Assembly (NCBI GenBank): GCA_963555705.1
Contig: OY743171.1
Coordinates: 27,770,852 to 27,834,851, forward strand
Length of the DNA stretch: 64,000 nt
Origin: Ligustrum vulgare
Lineage: Eukaryota; Streptophyta; Magnoliopsida; Lamiales; Oleaceae
Direction: 5' to 3'
The notes below the pieces were generated by a model that searched no databases, was not told the DNA's origin, and saw nothing but the letters and a program-made list of their open reading frames with translations. Of this stretch, positions 23,392-35,210 are shown piece after piece (the stretch's first letter is position 1; the number at the start of each line of letters is the position of its first letter). The position numbers were made by a program, and so were the translations under genes.

Positions 23392-26300
23392 AGTATAATA
23401 AACCCTTAGGATTGGGAACTCCCTTTTCAGGAATAATTTTGGGACTTCCACTGTTCTCTCCAATACACTTGGGACAATTGAAATGGTCCATTGGTAGAAT
23501 AAGCTATGATAAAAACACCGAAAGAATGCACTACTTAGAAAAAGTACAACTACGTGAAGAAAGACATTATTCATACCAGAAAAGACTGCAAGAACATGTT
23601 AAAAATGGCATTATAAAAGAATTGATATGTGGGAAGAAGGTTGGAGGAAAAATTATGGTCGACGAAGACCTGGGGACTCAATTTTTGAGTCAGATTTTTT
23701 AAGTTAGAGATTGAGACTCTTTTTTTGAGTAGAAACCCTTTGGATTTGGAATTCTGTTTTCAAGAATAGTTTTGGGGCTTTCAGTGTTCCTTTCAATGCA
23801 ATTTAGACAAATTAAATCGTTCGGTAGTAGAATAATCTATGATTAAGACACCAAGAGAATAATGCACTACTTAATAAAAGTGCAACCACGTGAAGAAAGA
23901 CATTATTCAAACCACACAAGAGTTTTCAAAACGTGTCAAAAGGGCATTATATAAGAAATGATATGTGCGAAGAAGGACGGAGTCAAAATTATGGTCTAAG
24001 ACGACCAAGGGATGCAATTTGAAATTGAAAACCCGCAAGTACTGTGAATCAATTTTTTTTTCAATTAGAAATTGAGACTATTTTTTTTTTAGTATAATAA
24101 ACCCTTAGGATTTGGAACTCCCTTTTCAGGAATAATTTTGGGACTTCCACTGTTCTCTCCAATACACTTTGGACAATTGAAATGGTTCATTGGTAGAACA
24201 AGCAATGATAAAAACACCGAGAGAATGCACTACTTAGAAAAAGTACAACTACGTGAAGAAAGACATTATTCGTACCAGACAAGACTGCAAGAACATGTTA
24301 AAAATGGCATTTTTAGAAATGATAAGTGGGAAGAAGGTTGGAGGAAAAATTATGGTCGACGAAGACCTGGGGATGCAATTTTGAGTCAGATTTTTTAAGT
24401 TAGAGATTAAGACTCTTTTTTTGAGTAGAAACCCTTTGGATTTGGAATTCTGTTTTCAAGAACAGTTTTGGGGCTTTCAGTGTTCCTTTCAATGCAATTT
24501 AGACAATTGAAATCGTTCGTTGGTAGAATAAGCTATGATTAAGACACCAAGAGAATAATGCACTACTTAATAAAAGTACAACCACGTGAAGAAAGACATT
24601 ATTCAAACCACACAAGAGTTTTAAAAATGTGTCAAATGGGAATTATATAAGAAATGATATGTGGGAAGAAGGATGGAGTCAAAATTATGGTCGAAGACGA
24701 CCAAGGGATGCAATTTGAAATTGAAAACCCGCAAGTATTGTGAATCAACTTTTTTTCAATTAGAAATTGAGACTATTTTTTTTTTAGTATAATAAACCCT
24801 TAGGATTTGGAACTCCCTTTTCAGGAATAATTTTGGGACCTCCACTGTTCTCTCCAATACACTTTGGACAATTGAAATGGTTCATTGGTAGAACAAGCAA
24901 TGATAAAAACACCGAGAGAATGCACTACTTAGAAAAAGTACAACTACGTGAAGAAAGACATTATTCGTACCAGACAAGACTGCAAGAACATGTTAAAAAT
25001 GGCATTTTTAGAAATGATATGTGGGAAGAAGGTTGGAGGAAAAATTATGGTCGACGAAGACCTGGGGATGCAATTTTGAGTCAGATTTTTTAAGTTAGAG
25101 ATTAAGACTCTTTTTTTGAGTAGAAACCCTTTGAATTTGGAATTCTGTTTTCAAGAACAGTTTTGGGGCTTTCAGTGTTCCTTTCAATGCAATTTAGACA
25201 ATTGAAATCGTTCGTTGGTAGAATAAGCTATGATTAAGACACCAAGAGAATAATGCACTACTTAATAAAAGTACAACCACGTGAAGAAAGACATTATTCA
25301 AACCACACAAGAGTTTTAAAAATGTGTCAAATGGGAATTATATAAGAAATGATATGTGGGAAGAAGGATGGAGTCAAAATTATGGTCGAAGACGACCAAG
25401 GGATGCAATTTGAAATTGAAAACCCGCAAGTATTGTGAATCAATTTTTTTTCAATTAGAAATTGAGACTATTTTTTTTAGTATAATAAACCCTTAGGATT
25501 GGGAACTCCCTTTTCAGGAATGATTTTGGGACTTCCACTGTTCTCTCCAATACACTTTGAACAATTGAAATAGTTCATTGGTAGAATAAGCCATGATAAA
25601 AACACCGAGAGAATGCACTACTTAGAAAAAGTACAACTACGTGAATAATGCACTACTTCATAAAAGTACAACCACGTGAAGAAAGACATTATTCAAACCA
25701 CACAAGAGTTTTCAAAACGTGTCAAATGGGAATTATATAAGAAATGATATGTGGGAAGAAGGATGGAGTCAAAATTATGGTCGAAGACAGTCACCAAGGG
25801 ATGCAATTTGAAATTGAAAACCGGCAAGTATTGTGAATCAATTTTTTTTCAATTAGAAATTGAGACTATTTTTTTTAGTATAATAAACCCTTAGGATTGG
25901 GAACTCCCTTTTCAGGAATGATTTTGGGACTTCCACTGTTCTCTCCAATACACTTTGAACAATTGAAATGGTTCATTGGTAGAAGCTATGATAAAAACAC
26001 CGAGAGAATGCACTTCTCAGAAAAAGTACAACTACGTGAATAATGCACTACTTAATAAAAGTACAACCACGTGAAGAAAGACATTATTCAAACCACACAA
26101 GAGTTTTCAAAACGTGTCAAATGGGAATTATATAAGAAATGATATGTGGGAAGAAGGATGGAGTCAAAATTATGGTCGAAGACAGTCACCAAGGGATGCA
26201 ATTTGAAATTGAAAACCCGCAAGTATTGTGAATAGATTTTTTTTCAATTAGAAATTGAGACTATTTTTTTTAGTATAATAAACCCTTAGGATTGGGAACT

Positions 26301-26969
26301 CCCTTTTCAGGAATAATTTTGGGACTTCCACTGTTCTCTCCAATACACTTGGGACAATTGAAATGGTCCACTGGTAGATAAGCTATGCTAAAAACACCGA
26401 GAGAATGCACTACTTAGAAAAAGTACAACTACGTGAAGAAAGACATTATTCATACCAGACAAGACTGCAAGAATATGTTAAAAATGGCATTATAAAAGTA
26501 ATGATATGTGGGAAGAAGGTTGGAGGAAAAATTATGGTCGACGAAGACCTGGGGACTCAATTTTTGAGTCAGATTTTTTAAGTTAGAGATTGAGACTCTT
26601 TTTTTGAGTAGAAACCCTTTGGATTTGGAATTCTGTTTTCAAGAATAGTTTTGGGGCTTTCAGTGTTCCTTTCAATGCAATTTAGACAATTGAAATCGTT
26701 CGTTGGTAGAATAAGCTATGATTAAGACACCAAGAGAATAATGCACTACTTAATAAAAGTACAACCACGTGAAGAAAGACATTATTCAAACCACACAAGA
26801 GTTTTCAAAACGTGTCAAATGAGAATTATATAAGAAATGATATGTGGGAAGAAGGATGGAGTGAAAATTATGGTCGAAGACAGTCACCAAGGGATGCAAT
26901 TTGAAATTGAAAATCCGCAAGTATTGTGAATCAATTTTTTTTCAATTAGAAATTGAGACTATTTTTTTT
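23392..26969 (+). repeat. 10-mer HOR lacking the last H (3578 bp)
   Basis: Order and starts: A 23392, B' 23728, A' 24091, B'' 24424, A' 24786, B'' 25119, H 25479, Hv 25877, Ad 26272, B 26607. It lacks one H relative to the 11-mer (about 398 bp). The B at 26607 has a B front and an H-like rear, as expected if B and H recombined and the H was lost. Confidence 0.87.
26272..26606 (+). repeat. Monomer class Ad (A with 1-bp deletion, 335 bp)
   Basis: An A monomer with GGTAGATAAGC in place of GGTAGAATAAGC. Copies start at 26272, 30935, 34513, 39178, 42059 and 43850. The first four also share GCTAAAAAC; the last two keep GATAAAAAC. The deletion therefore came first, and the second change marks the 23-mer super-repeat and its immediate neighbour. 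The deletion breaks the open frame seen in other A copies, and the unit was still amplified, which argues against coding function. Confidence 0.9.
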
Positions 26970-29900
26970 AGTATAATAAACCCTTAGGATTGGGAACTCC
27001 CTTTTCAGGAATAATTTTGGGACTTCCACTGTTCTCTCCAATACACTTTGGACAATTGAAATGGTTCATTGGTAGAATAAGCTATGATAAAAACACCGAG
27101 AGAATGCACTACTTAGAAAAAGTACAACTACGTGAAGAAAGACATTATTCATACCAGAAAAGACCGCAGGAACATGTTAAAAATGGCATTATAAAAGAAT
27201 TGATATGTGGGAAGAAGGTTGGAGGAAAAATTATGGTCGACGAAGACCTGGGGACTCAATTTTTGAGTCAGATTTTTTAAGTTAGAGATTGAGACTCTTT
27301 TTTTGAGTAGAAACCCTTTGGATTTGGAATTCTGTTTTCCAGAATAGTTTTTGGGCTTTCAGTGTTCCTTTCAATGCAATTTAGACAATTGAAATCGTTC
27401 GGTAGTAGAATAATCTATGATTAAGACACCAAGAGAATAACGCACTAATTAATAAAAGTGCAACCACGTGAAGAAAGACATTATTCAAACCACACAAGAG
27501 TTTTCAAAACGTGTCAAAAGGGCATTATATAAGAAATGATATGTGGGAAGAAGGACGGAGTCAAAATTATGGTCTAAGACGACCAAGGGATGCAATTTGA
27601 AATTGAAAACCCGCAAGTACTGTGAATGAATTTTTTTTTCAATTAGAAATTGAGACTATTTTTTTTAGTATAATTTACCCTTAGGATTTGGAACTCCCTT
27701 TTCAGGAATAATTTTGGGACTTCCACTGTTCTCTCCAATACACTTTGGATAATTGAAATGGTTCATTGGTAGACCAAGCAATGATAAAAACACCGAGAGA
27801 ATGCACTACTTAGAAAAAGTACAACTACGTGAAGAAAGACATTATTCGTACCAGACAAGACTGCAAGAACATGTTAAAAATGGCATTTTTAGAAATCATA
27901 TGTGGGAAGAAGGTTGGAGGAAAAATTATGGTCGACGAAGACCTGGGGATGCAATTTTGAGTCAGATTTTTTAAGTTAGAGATTAAGACTCTTTTTTTGA
28001 GTAGAAACCCTTTGAATTTGGAATTCTGTTTTCAAGAACAGTTTTGGGGCTTTCAGTGTTCCTTTCAATGCAATTTAGACAATTGAAATCGTTCGTTGGT
28101 AGAATAAGCTATGATTAAGACACCAAGAGAATAATGCACTACTTAATAAAAGTACAACCACGTGAAGAAAGACATTATTCAAACCACACAAGAGTTTTAA
28201 AAATGTGTCAAATGGGAATTATATAAGAAATGATATGTGGGAAGAAGGATGGAGTCAAAATTATGGTCGAAGACGACCAAGGGATGCAATTTGAAATTGA
28301 AAACCCGCAAGTATTGTGAATCAATTTTTTTTCAATTAGAAATTGAGACTATTTTTTTTAGTATAATAAACCCTTAGGATTGGGAACTCCCTTTTCAGGA
28401 ATGATTTTGGGACTTCCACTGTTCTCTCCAATACACTTTGAACAATTGAAATAGTTCATTGGTAGAATAAGCTATGATAAAAACACCGAGAGAATGCACT
28501 ACTTAGAAAAAGTACAACTACGTGAATAATGCACTACTTCATAAAAGTACAACCACGTGAAGAAAGACATTATTCAAACCACACAAGAGTTTTCAAAACG
28601 TGTCAAATGGGAATTATATAAGAAATGATATGTGGGAAGAAGGATGGAGTCAAAATTATGGTCGAAGACAGTCACCAAGGGATGCAATTTGAAATTGAAA
28701 ACCGGCAAGTATTGTGAATCAATTTTTTTTCAATTAGAAATTGAGACTATTTTTTTTAGTATAATAAACCCTTAGGATTGGGAACTCCCTTTTCAGGAAT
28801 GATTTTGGGACTTCCACTGTTCTCTCCAATACACTTTGAACAATTGAAATGGTTCATTGGTAGAAGCTATGATAAAAACACCGAGAGAATGCACTACTTA
28901 GAAAAAGTACAACTACGTGAAGAAAGACATTATTCGTACCAGACAAGACTGCAAGAACATGTTAAAAATGGCATTTTTAGAAATGATAAGTGGGAAGAAG
29001 GTTGGAGGAAAAATTATGGTCGACGAAGACCTGGGGATGCAATTTTGAGTCAGATTTTTTAAGTTAGAGATTAAGACTCTTTTTTTGAGTAGAAACCCTT
29101 TGGATTTGGAATTCTGTTTTCAAGAACAGTTTTGGGGCTTTCAGTGTTCCTTTCAATGCAATTTAGACAATTGAAATCGTTCGTTGGTAGAATAAGCTAT
29201 GATTAAGACACCAAGAGAATAATGCACTACTTAATAAAAGTACAACCACGTGAAGAAAGACATTATTCAAACCACACAAGAGTTTTAAAAATGTGTCAAA
29301 TGGGAATTATATAAGAAATGATATGTGGGAAGAAGGATGGAGTCAAAATTATGGTCGAAGACGACCAAGGGATGCAATTTGAAATTGAAAACCCGCAAGT
29401 ATTGTGAATCAACTTTTTTTCAATTAGAAATTGAGACTATTTTTTTTTTAGTATAATAAACCCTTAGGATTTGGAACTCCCTTTTCAGGAATAATTTTGG
29501 GACCTCCACTGTTCTCTCCAATACACTTTGGACAATTGAAATGGTTCATTGGTAGAACAAGCAATGATAAAAACACCGAGAGAATGCACTACTTAGAAAA
29601 AGTACAACTACGTGAAGAAAGACATTATTCGTACCAGACAAGACTGCAAGAACATGTTAAAAATGGCATTTTTAGAAATGATATGTGGGAAGAAGGTTGG
29701 AGGAAAAATTATGGTCGACGAAGACCTGGGGATGCAATTTTGAGTCAGATTTTTTAAGTTAGAGATTAAGACTCTTTTTTTGAGTAGAAACCCTTTGAAT
29801 TTGGAATTCTGTTTTCAAGAACAGTTTTGGGGCTTTCAGTGTTCCTTTCAATGCAATTTAGACAATTGAAATCGTTCGTTGGTAGAATAAGCTATGATTA

Positions 29901-31632
29901 AGACACCAAGAGAATAATGCACTACTTAATAAAAGTACAACCACGTGAAGAAAGACATTATTCAAACCACACAAGAGTTTTAAAAATGTGTCAAATGGGA
30001 ATTATATAAGAAATGATATGTGGGAAGAAGGATGGAGTCAAAATTATGGTCGAAGACGACCAAGGGATGCAATTTGAAATTGAAAACCCGCAAGTATTGT
30101 GAATCAATTTTTTTTCAATTAGAAATTGAGACTATTTTTTTTAGTATAATAAACCCTTAGGATTGGGAACTCCCTTTTCAGGAATGATTTTGGGACTTCC
30201 ACTGTTCTCTCCAATACACTTTGAACAATTGAAATAGTTCATTGGTAGAATAAGCTATGATAAAAACACCGAGAGAATGCACTACTTAGAAAAAGTACAA
30301 CTACGTGAATAATGCACTACTTCATAAAAGTACAACCACGTGAAGAAAGACATTATTCAAACCACACAAGAGTTTTCAAAACGTGTCAAATGGGAATTAT
30401 ATAAGAAATGATATGTGGGAAGAAGGATGGAGTCAAAATTATGGTCGAAGACAGTCACCAAGGGATGCAATTTGAAATTGAAAACCGGCAAGTATTGTGA
30501 ATCAATTTTTTTTCAATTAGAAATTGAGACTATTTTTTTTAGTATAATAAACCCTTAGGATTGGGAACTCCCTTTTCAGGAATGATTTTGGGACTTCCAC
30601 TGTTCTCTCCAATACACTTTGAACAATTGAAATGGTTCATTGGTAGAAGCTATGATAAAAACACCGAGAGAATGCACTTCTCAGAAAAAGTACAACTACG
30701 TGAATAATGCACTACTTAATAAAAGTACAACCACGTGAAGAAAGACATTATTCAAACCACACAAGAGTTTTCAAAACGTGTCAAATGGGAATTATATAAG
30801 AAATGATATGTGGGAAGAAGGATGGAGTCAAAATTATGGTCGAAGACAGTCACCAAGGGATGCAATTTGAAATTGAAAACCCGCAAGTATTGTGAATAGA
30901 TTTTTTTTCAATTAGAAATTGAGACTATTTTTTTAGTATAATAAACCCTTAGGATTGGGAACTCCCTTTTCAGGAATAATTTTGGGACTTCCACTGTTCT
31001 CTCCAATACACTTGGGACAATTGAAATGGTCCACTGGTAGATAAGCTATGCTAAAAACACCGAGAGAATGCACTACTTAGAAAAAGTACAACTACGTGAA
31101 GAAAGACATTATTCATACCAGACAAGACTGCAAGAATATGTTAAAAATGGCATTATAAAAGTAATGATATGTGGGAAGAAGGTTGGAGGAAAAATTATGG
31201 TCGACGAAGACCTGGGGACTCAATTTTTGAGTCAGATTTTTTAAGTTAGAGATTGAGACTCTTTTTTTGAGTAGAAACCCTTTGGATTTGGAATTCTGTT
31301 TTCAAGAATAGTTTTGGGGCTTTCAGTGTTCCTTTCAATGCAATTTAGACAATTGAAATCGTTCGTTGGTAGAATAAGCTATGATTAAGACACCAAGAGA
31401 ATAATGCACTACTTAATAAAAGTACAACCACGTGAAGAAAGACATTATTCAAACCACACAAGAGTTTTCAAAACGTGTCAAATGAGAATTATATAAGAAA
31501 TGATATGTGGGAAGAAGGATGGAGTGAAAATTATGGTCGAAGACAGTCACCAAGGGATGCAATTTGAAATTGAAAATCCGCAAGTATTGTGAATCAATTT
31601 TTTTTCAATTAGAAATTGAGACTATTTTTTTT
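26970..31632 (+). repeat. 13-mer HOR block (4663 bp)
   Basis: Order and starts: A 26970, B' 27306, A' 27667, B'' 28000, H 28360, Hv/A' chimera 28758, B'' 29088, A' 29450, B'' 29783, H 30143, Hv 30541, Ad 30935, B 31270. The A' at 27667 has the private variants AGTATAATTTACCC, GGATAATTG and GACCAAGC. Confidence 0.87.
28758..29087 (+). repeat. Hv/A' chimeric monomer (330 bp)
   Basis: The front is Hv (GAATGATTTTGGG, GGTAGAAGC) and the rear is A' (TCGTACC, GATAAGTGG, SalI site), so the 35-bp hybrid duplication is gone and the unit is 330 bp. It recurs at 37001-37330 as part of the 23-mer super-repeat. Confidence 0.88.
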
Positions 31633-31968
31633 AGTATAATAAACCCTTAGGATTGGGAACTCCCTTTTCAGGAATAATTTTGGGACTTCCACTGTTCTCT
31701 CCAATACACTTTGGACAATTGAAATGGTTCATTGGTAGAACAAGCAATGATAAAAACACCGAGAGAATGCACTACTTAGAAAAAGTACAACTACGTGAAG
31801 AAAGACATTATTCGTACCAGACAAGACTGCAAGAACATGTTAAAAATGGCATTATAAAAGAATTGATATGTGGGAAGAAGGTTGGAGGAAAAATTATGGT
31901 CGACGAAGACCTGGGGACTCAATTTTTGAGTCAGATTTTTTAAGTTAGAGATTGAGACTCTTTTTTTG
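31633..31968 (+). repeat. A monomer with an A'-type internal patch
   Basis: The ends are A (GTATAATAAACCC with GGATTGGG; GCATTATAAAAGAATTG; GACTCAATTTTTGAGTC). The middle, from about 31740 to 31850, is A' (AACAAGCAATG, TCGTACC). A short internal tract from a neighbouring class fits gene conversion or a double exchange. The unit sits exactly at the junction of the two 8.24-kb super-repeats. Confidence 0.82.
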
Positions 31969-34900
31969 AGTAGAAACCCTTTGGATTTGGAATTCTGTTT
32001 TCAAGAATAGTTTTGGGGCTTTCAGTGTTCCTTTCAATGCAATTTAGACAAATTAAATCGTTCGGTAGTAGAATAATCTATGATTAAGACACCAAGAGAA
32101 TAATGCACTACTTAATAAAAGTGCAACCACGTGAAGAAAGACATTATTCAAACCACACAAGAGTTTTCAAAACGTGTCAAAAGGGCATTATATAAGAAAT
32201 GATATGTGCGAAGAAGGACGGAGTCAAAATTATGGTCTAAGACGACCAAGGGATGCAATTTGAAATTGAAAACCCGCAAGTACTGTGAATCAATTTTTTT
32301 TTCAATTAGAAATTGAGACTATTTTTTTTTTAGTATAATAAACCCTTAGGATTTGGAACTCCCTTTTCAGGAATAATTTTGGGACTTCCACTGTTCTCTC
32401 CAATACACTTTGGACAATTGAAATGGTTCATTGGTAGAACAAGCAATGATAAAAACACCGAGAGAATGCACTACTTAGAAAAAGTACAACTACGTGAAGA
32501 AAGACATTATTCGTACCAGACAAGACTGCAAGAACATGTTAAAAATGGCATTTTTAGAAATGATAAGTGGGAAGAAGGTTGGAGGAAAAATTATGGTCGA
32601 CGAAGACCTGGGGATGCAATTTTGAGTCAGATTTTTTAAGTTAGAGATTAAGACTCTTTTTTTGAGTAGAAACCCTTTGGATTTGGAATTCTGTTTTCAA
32701 GAACAGTTTTGGGGCTTTCAGTGTTCCTTTCAATGCAATTTAGACAATTGAAATCGTTCGTTGGTAGAATAAGCTATGATTAAGACACCAAGAGAATAAT
32801 GCACTACTTAATAAAAGTACAACCACGTGAAGAAAGACATTATTCAAACCACACAAGAGTTTTAAAAATGTGTCAAATGGGAATTATATAAGAAATGATA
32901 TGTGGGAAGAAGGATGGAGTCAAAATTATGGTCGAAGACGACCAAGGGATGCAATTTGAAATTGAAAACCCGCAAGTATTGTGAATCAACTTTTTTTCAA
33001 TTAGAAATTGAGACTATTTTTTTTTTAGTATAATAAACCCTTAGGATTTGGAACTCCCTTTTCAGGAATAATTTTGGGACCTCCACTGTTCTCTCCAATA
33101 CACTTTGGACAATTGAAATGGTTCATTGGTAGAACAAGCAATGATAAAAACACCGAGAGAATGCACTACTTAGAAAAAGTACAACTACGTGAAGAAAGAC
33201 ATTATTCGTACCAGACAAGACTGCAAGAACATGTTAAAAATGGCATTTTTAGAAATGATATGTGGGAAGAAGGTTGGAGGAAAAATTATGGTCGACGAAG
33301 ACCTGGGGATGCAATTTTGAGTCAGATTTTTTAAGTTAGAGATTAAGACTCTTTTTTTGAGTAGAAACCCTTTGAATTTGGAATTCTGTTTTCAAGAACA
33401 GTTTTGGGGCTTTCAGTGTTCCTTTCAATGCAATTTAGACAATTGAAATCGTTCGTTGGTAGAATAAGCTATGATTAAGACACCAAGAGAATAATGCACT
33501 ACTTAATAAAAGTACAACCACGTGAAGAAAGACATTATTCAAACCACACAAGAGTTTTAAAAATGTGTCAAATGGGAATTATATAAGAAATGATATGTGG
33601 GAAGAAGGATGGAGTCAAAATTATGGTCGAAGACGACCAAGGGATGCAATTTGAAATTGAAAACCCGCAAGTATTGTGAATCAATTTTTTTTCAATTAGA
33701 AATTGAGACTATTTTTTTTAGTATAATAAACCCTTAGGATTGGGAACTCCCTTTTCAGGAATGATTTTGGGACTTCCACTGTTCTCTCCAATACACTTTG
33801 AACAATTGAAATAGTTCATTGGTAGAATAAGCTATGATAAAAACACCGAGAGAATGCACTACTTAGAAAAAGTACAACTACGTGAATAATGCACTACTTC
33901 ATAAAAGTACAACCACGTGAAGAAAGACATTATTCAAACCACACAAGAGTTTTCAAAACGTGTCAAATGGGAATTATATAAGAAATGATATGTGGGAAGA
34001 AGGATGGAGTCAAAATTATGGTCGAAGACAGTCACCAAGGGATGCAATTTGAAATTGAAAACCGGCAAGTATTGTGAATCAATTTTTTTTCAATTAGAAA
34101 TTGAGACTATTTTTTTTAGTATAATAAACCCTTAGGATTGGGAACTCCCTTTTCAGGAATGATTTTGGGACTTCCACTGTTCTCTCCAATACACTTTGAA
34201 CAATTGAAATGGTTCATTGGTAGAAGCTATGATAAAAACACCGAGAGAATGCACTTCTCAGAAAAAGTACAACTACGTGAATAATGCACTACTTAATAAA
34301 AGTACAACCACGTGAAGAAAGACATTATTCAAACCACACAAGAGTTTTCAAAACGTGTCAAATGGGAATTATATAAGAAATGATATGTGGGAAGAAGGAT
34401 GGAGTCAAAATTATGGTCGAAGACAGTCACCAAGGGATGCAATTTGAAATTGAAAACCCGCAAGTATTGTGAATAGATTTTTTTTCAATTAGAAATTGAG
34501 ACTATTTTTTTTAGTATAATAAACCCTTAGGATTGGGAACTCCCTTTTCAGGAATAATTTTGGGACTTCCACTGTTCTCTCCAATACACTTGGGACAATT
34601 GAAATGGTCCACTGGTAGATAAGCTATGCTAAAAACACCGAGAGAATGCACTACTTAGAAAAAGTACAACTACGTGAAGAAAGACATTATTCATACCAGA
34701 CAAGACTGCAAGAATATGTTAAAAATGGCATTATAAAAGTAATGATATGTGGGAAGAAGGTTGGAGGAAAAATTATGGTCGACGAAGACCTGGGGACTCA
34801 ATTTTTGAGTCAGATTTTTTAAGTTAGAGATTGAGACTCTTTTTTTGAGTAGAAACCCTTTGGATTTGGAATTCTGTTTTCAAGAATAGTTTTGGGGCTT

Positions 34901-35210
34901 TCAGTGTTCCTTTCAATGCAATTTAGACAATTGAAATCGTTCGTTGGTAGAATAAGCTATGATTAAGACACCAAGAGAATAATGCACTACTTAATAAAAG
35001 TACAACCACGTGAAGAAAGACATTATTCAAACCACACAAGAGTTTTCAAAACGTGTCAAATGAGAATTATATAAGAAATGATATGTGGGAAGAAGGATGG
35101 AGTGAAAATTATGGTCGAAGACAGTCACCAAGGGATGCAATTTGAAATTGAAAATCCGCAAGTATTGTGAATCAATTTTTTTTCAATTAGAAATTGAGAC
35201 TATTTTTTTT
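31633..35210 (+). repeat. 10-mer HOR, second copy (3578 bp)
   Basis: Order and starts: A (patched) 31633, B' 31969, A' 32332, B'' 32665, A' 33027, B'' 33360, H 33720, Hv 34118, Ad 34513, B 34848. From 31969 it repeats the block beginning at 23728, offset 8241 bp, including the private B' variants AAATTAAATCG and ATGTGCGAAG. Confidence 0.88.

Larger units (their letters stand above)
23728..31968 (+). repeat. 23-monomer super-repeat, copy 1 (8241 bp)
   Basis: The 23 units from B' 23728 to A 31633 recur in the same order immediately downstream. Shared private marks include the B' variants at 23728, the Ad GCTAAAAAC change, the AGTATAATTTACCC A', the Hv/A' chimera at 28758 and the T7 end before 30935. 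It combines one 10-mer-type and one 13-mer-type block into one larger unit of amplification. Confidence 0.87.
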
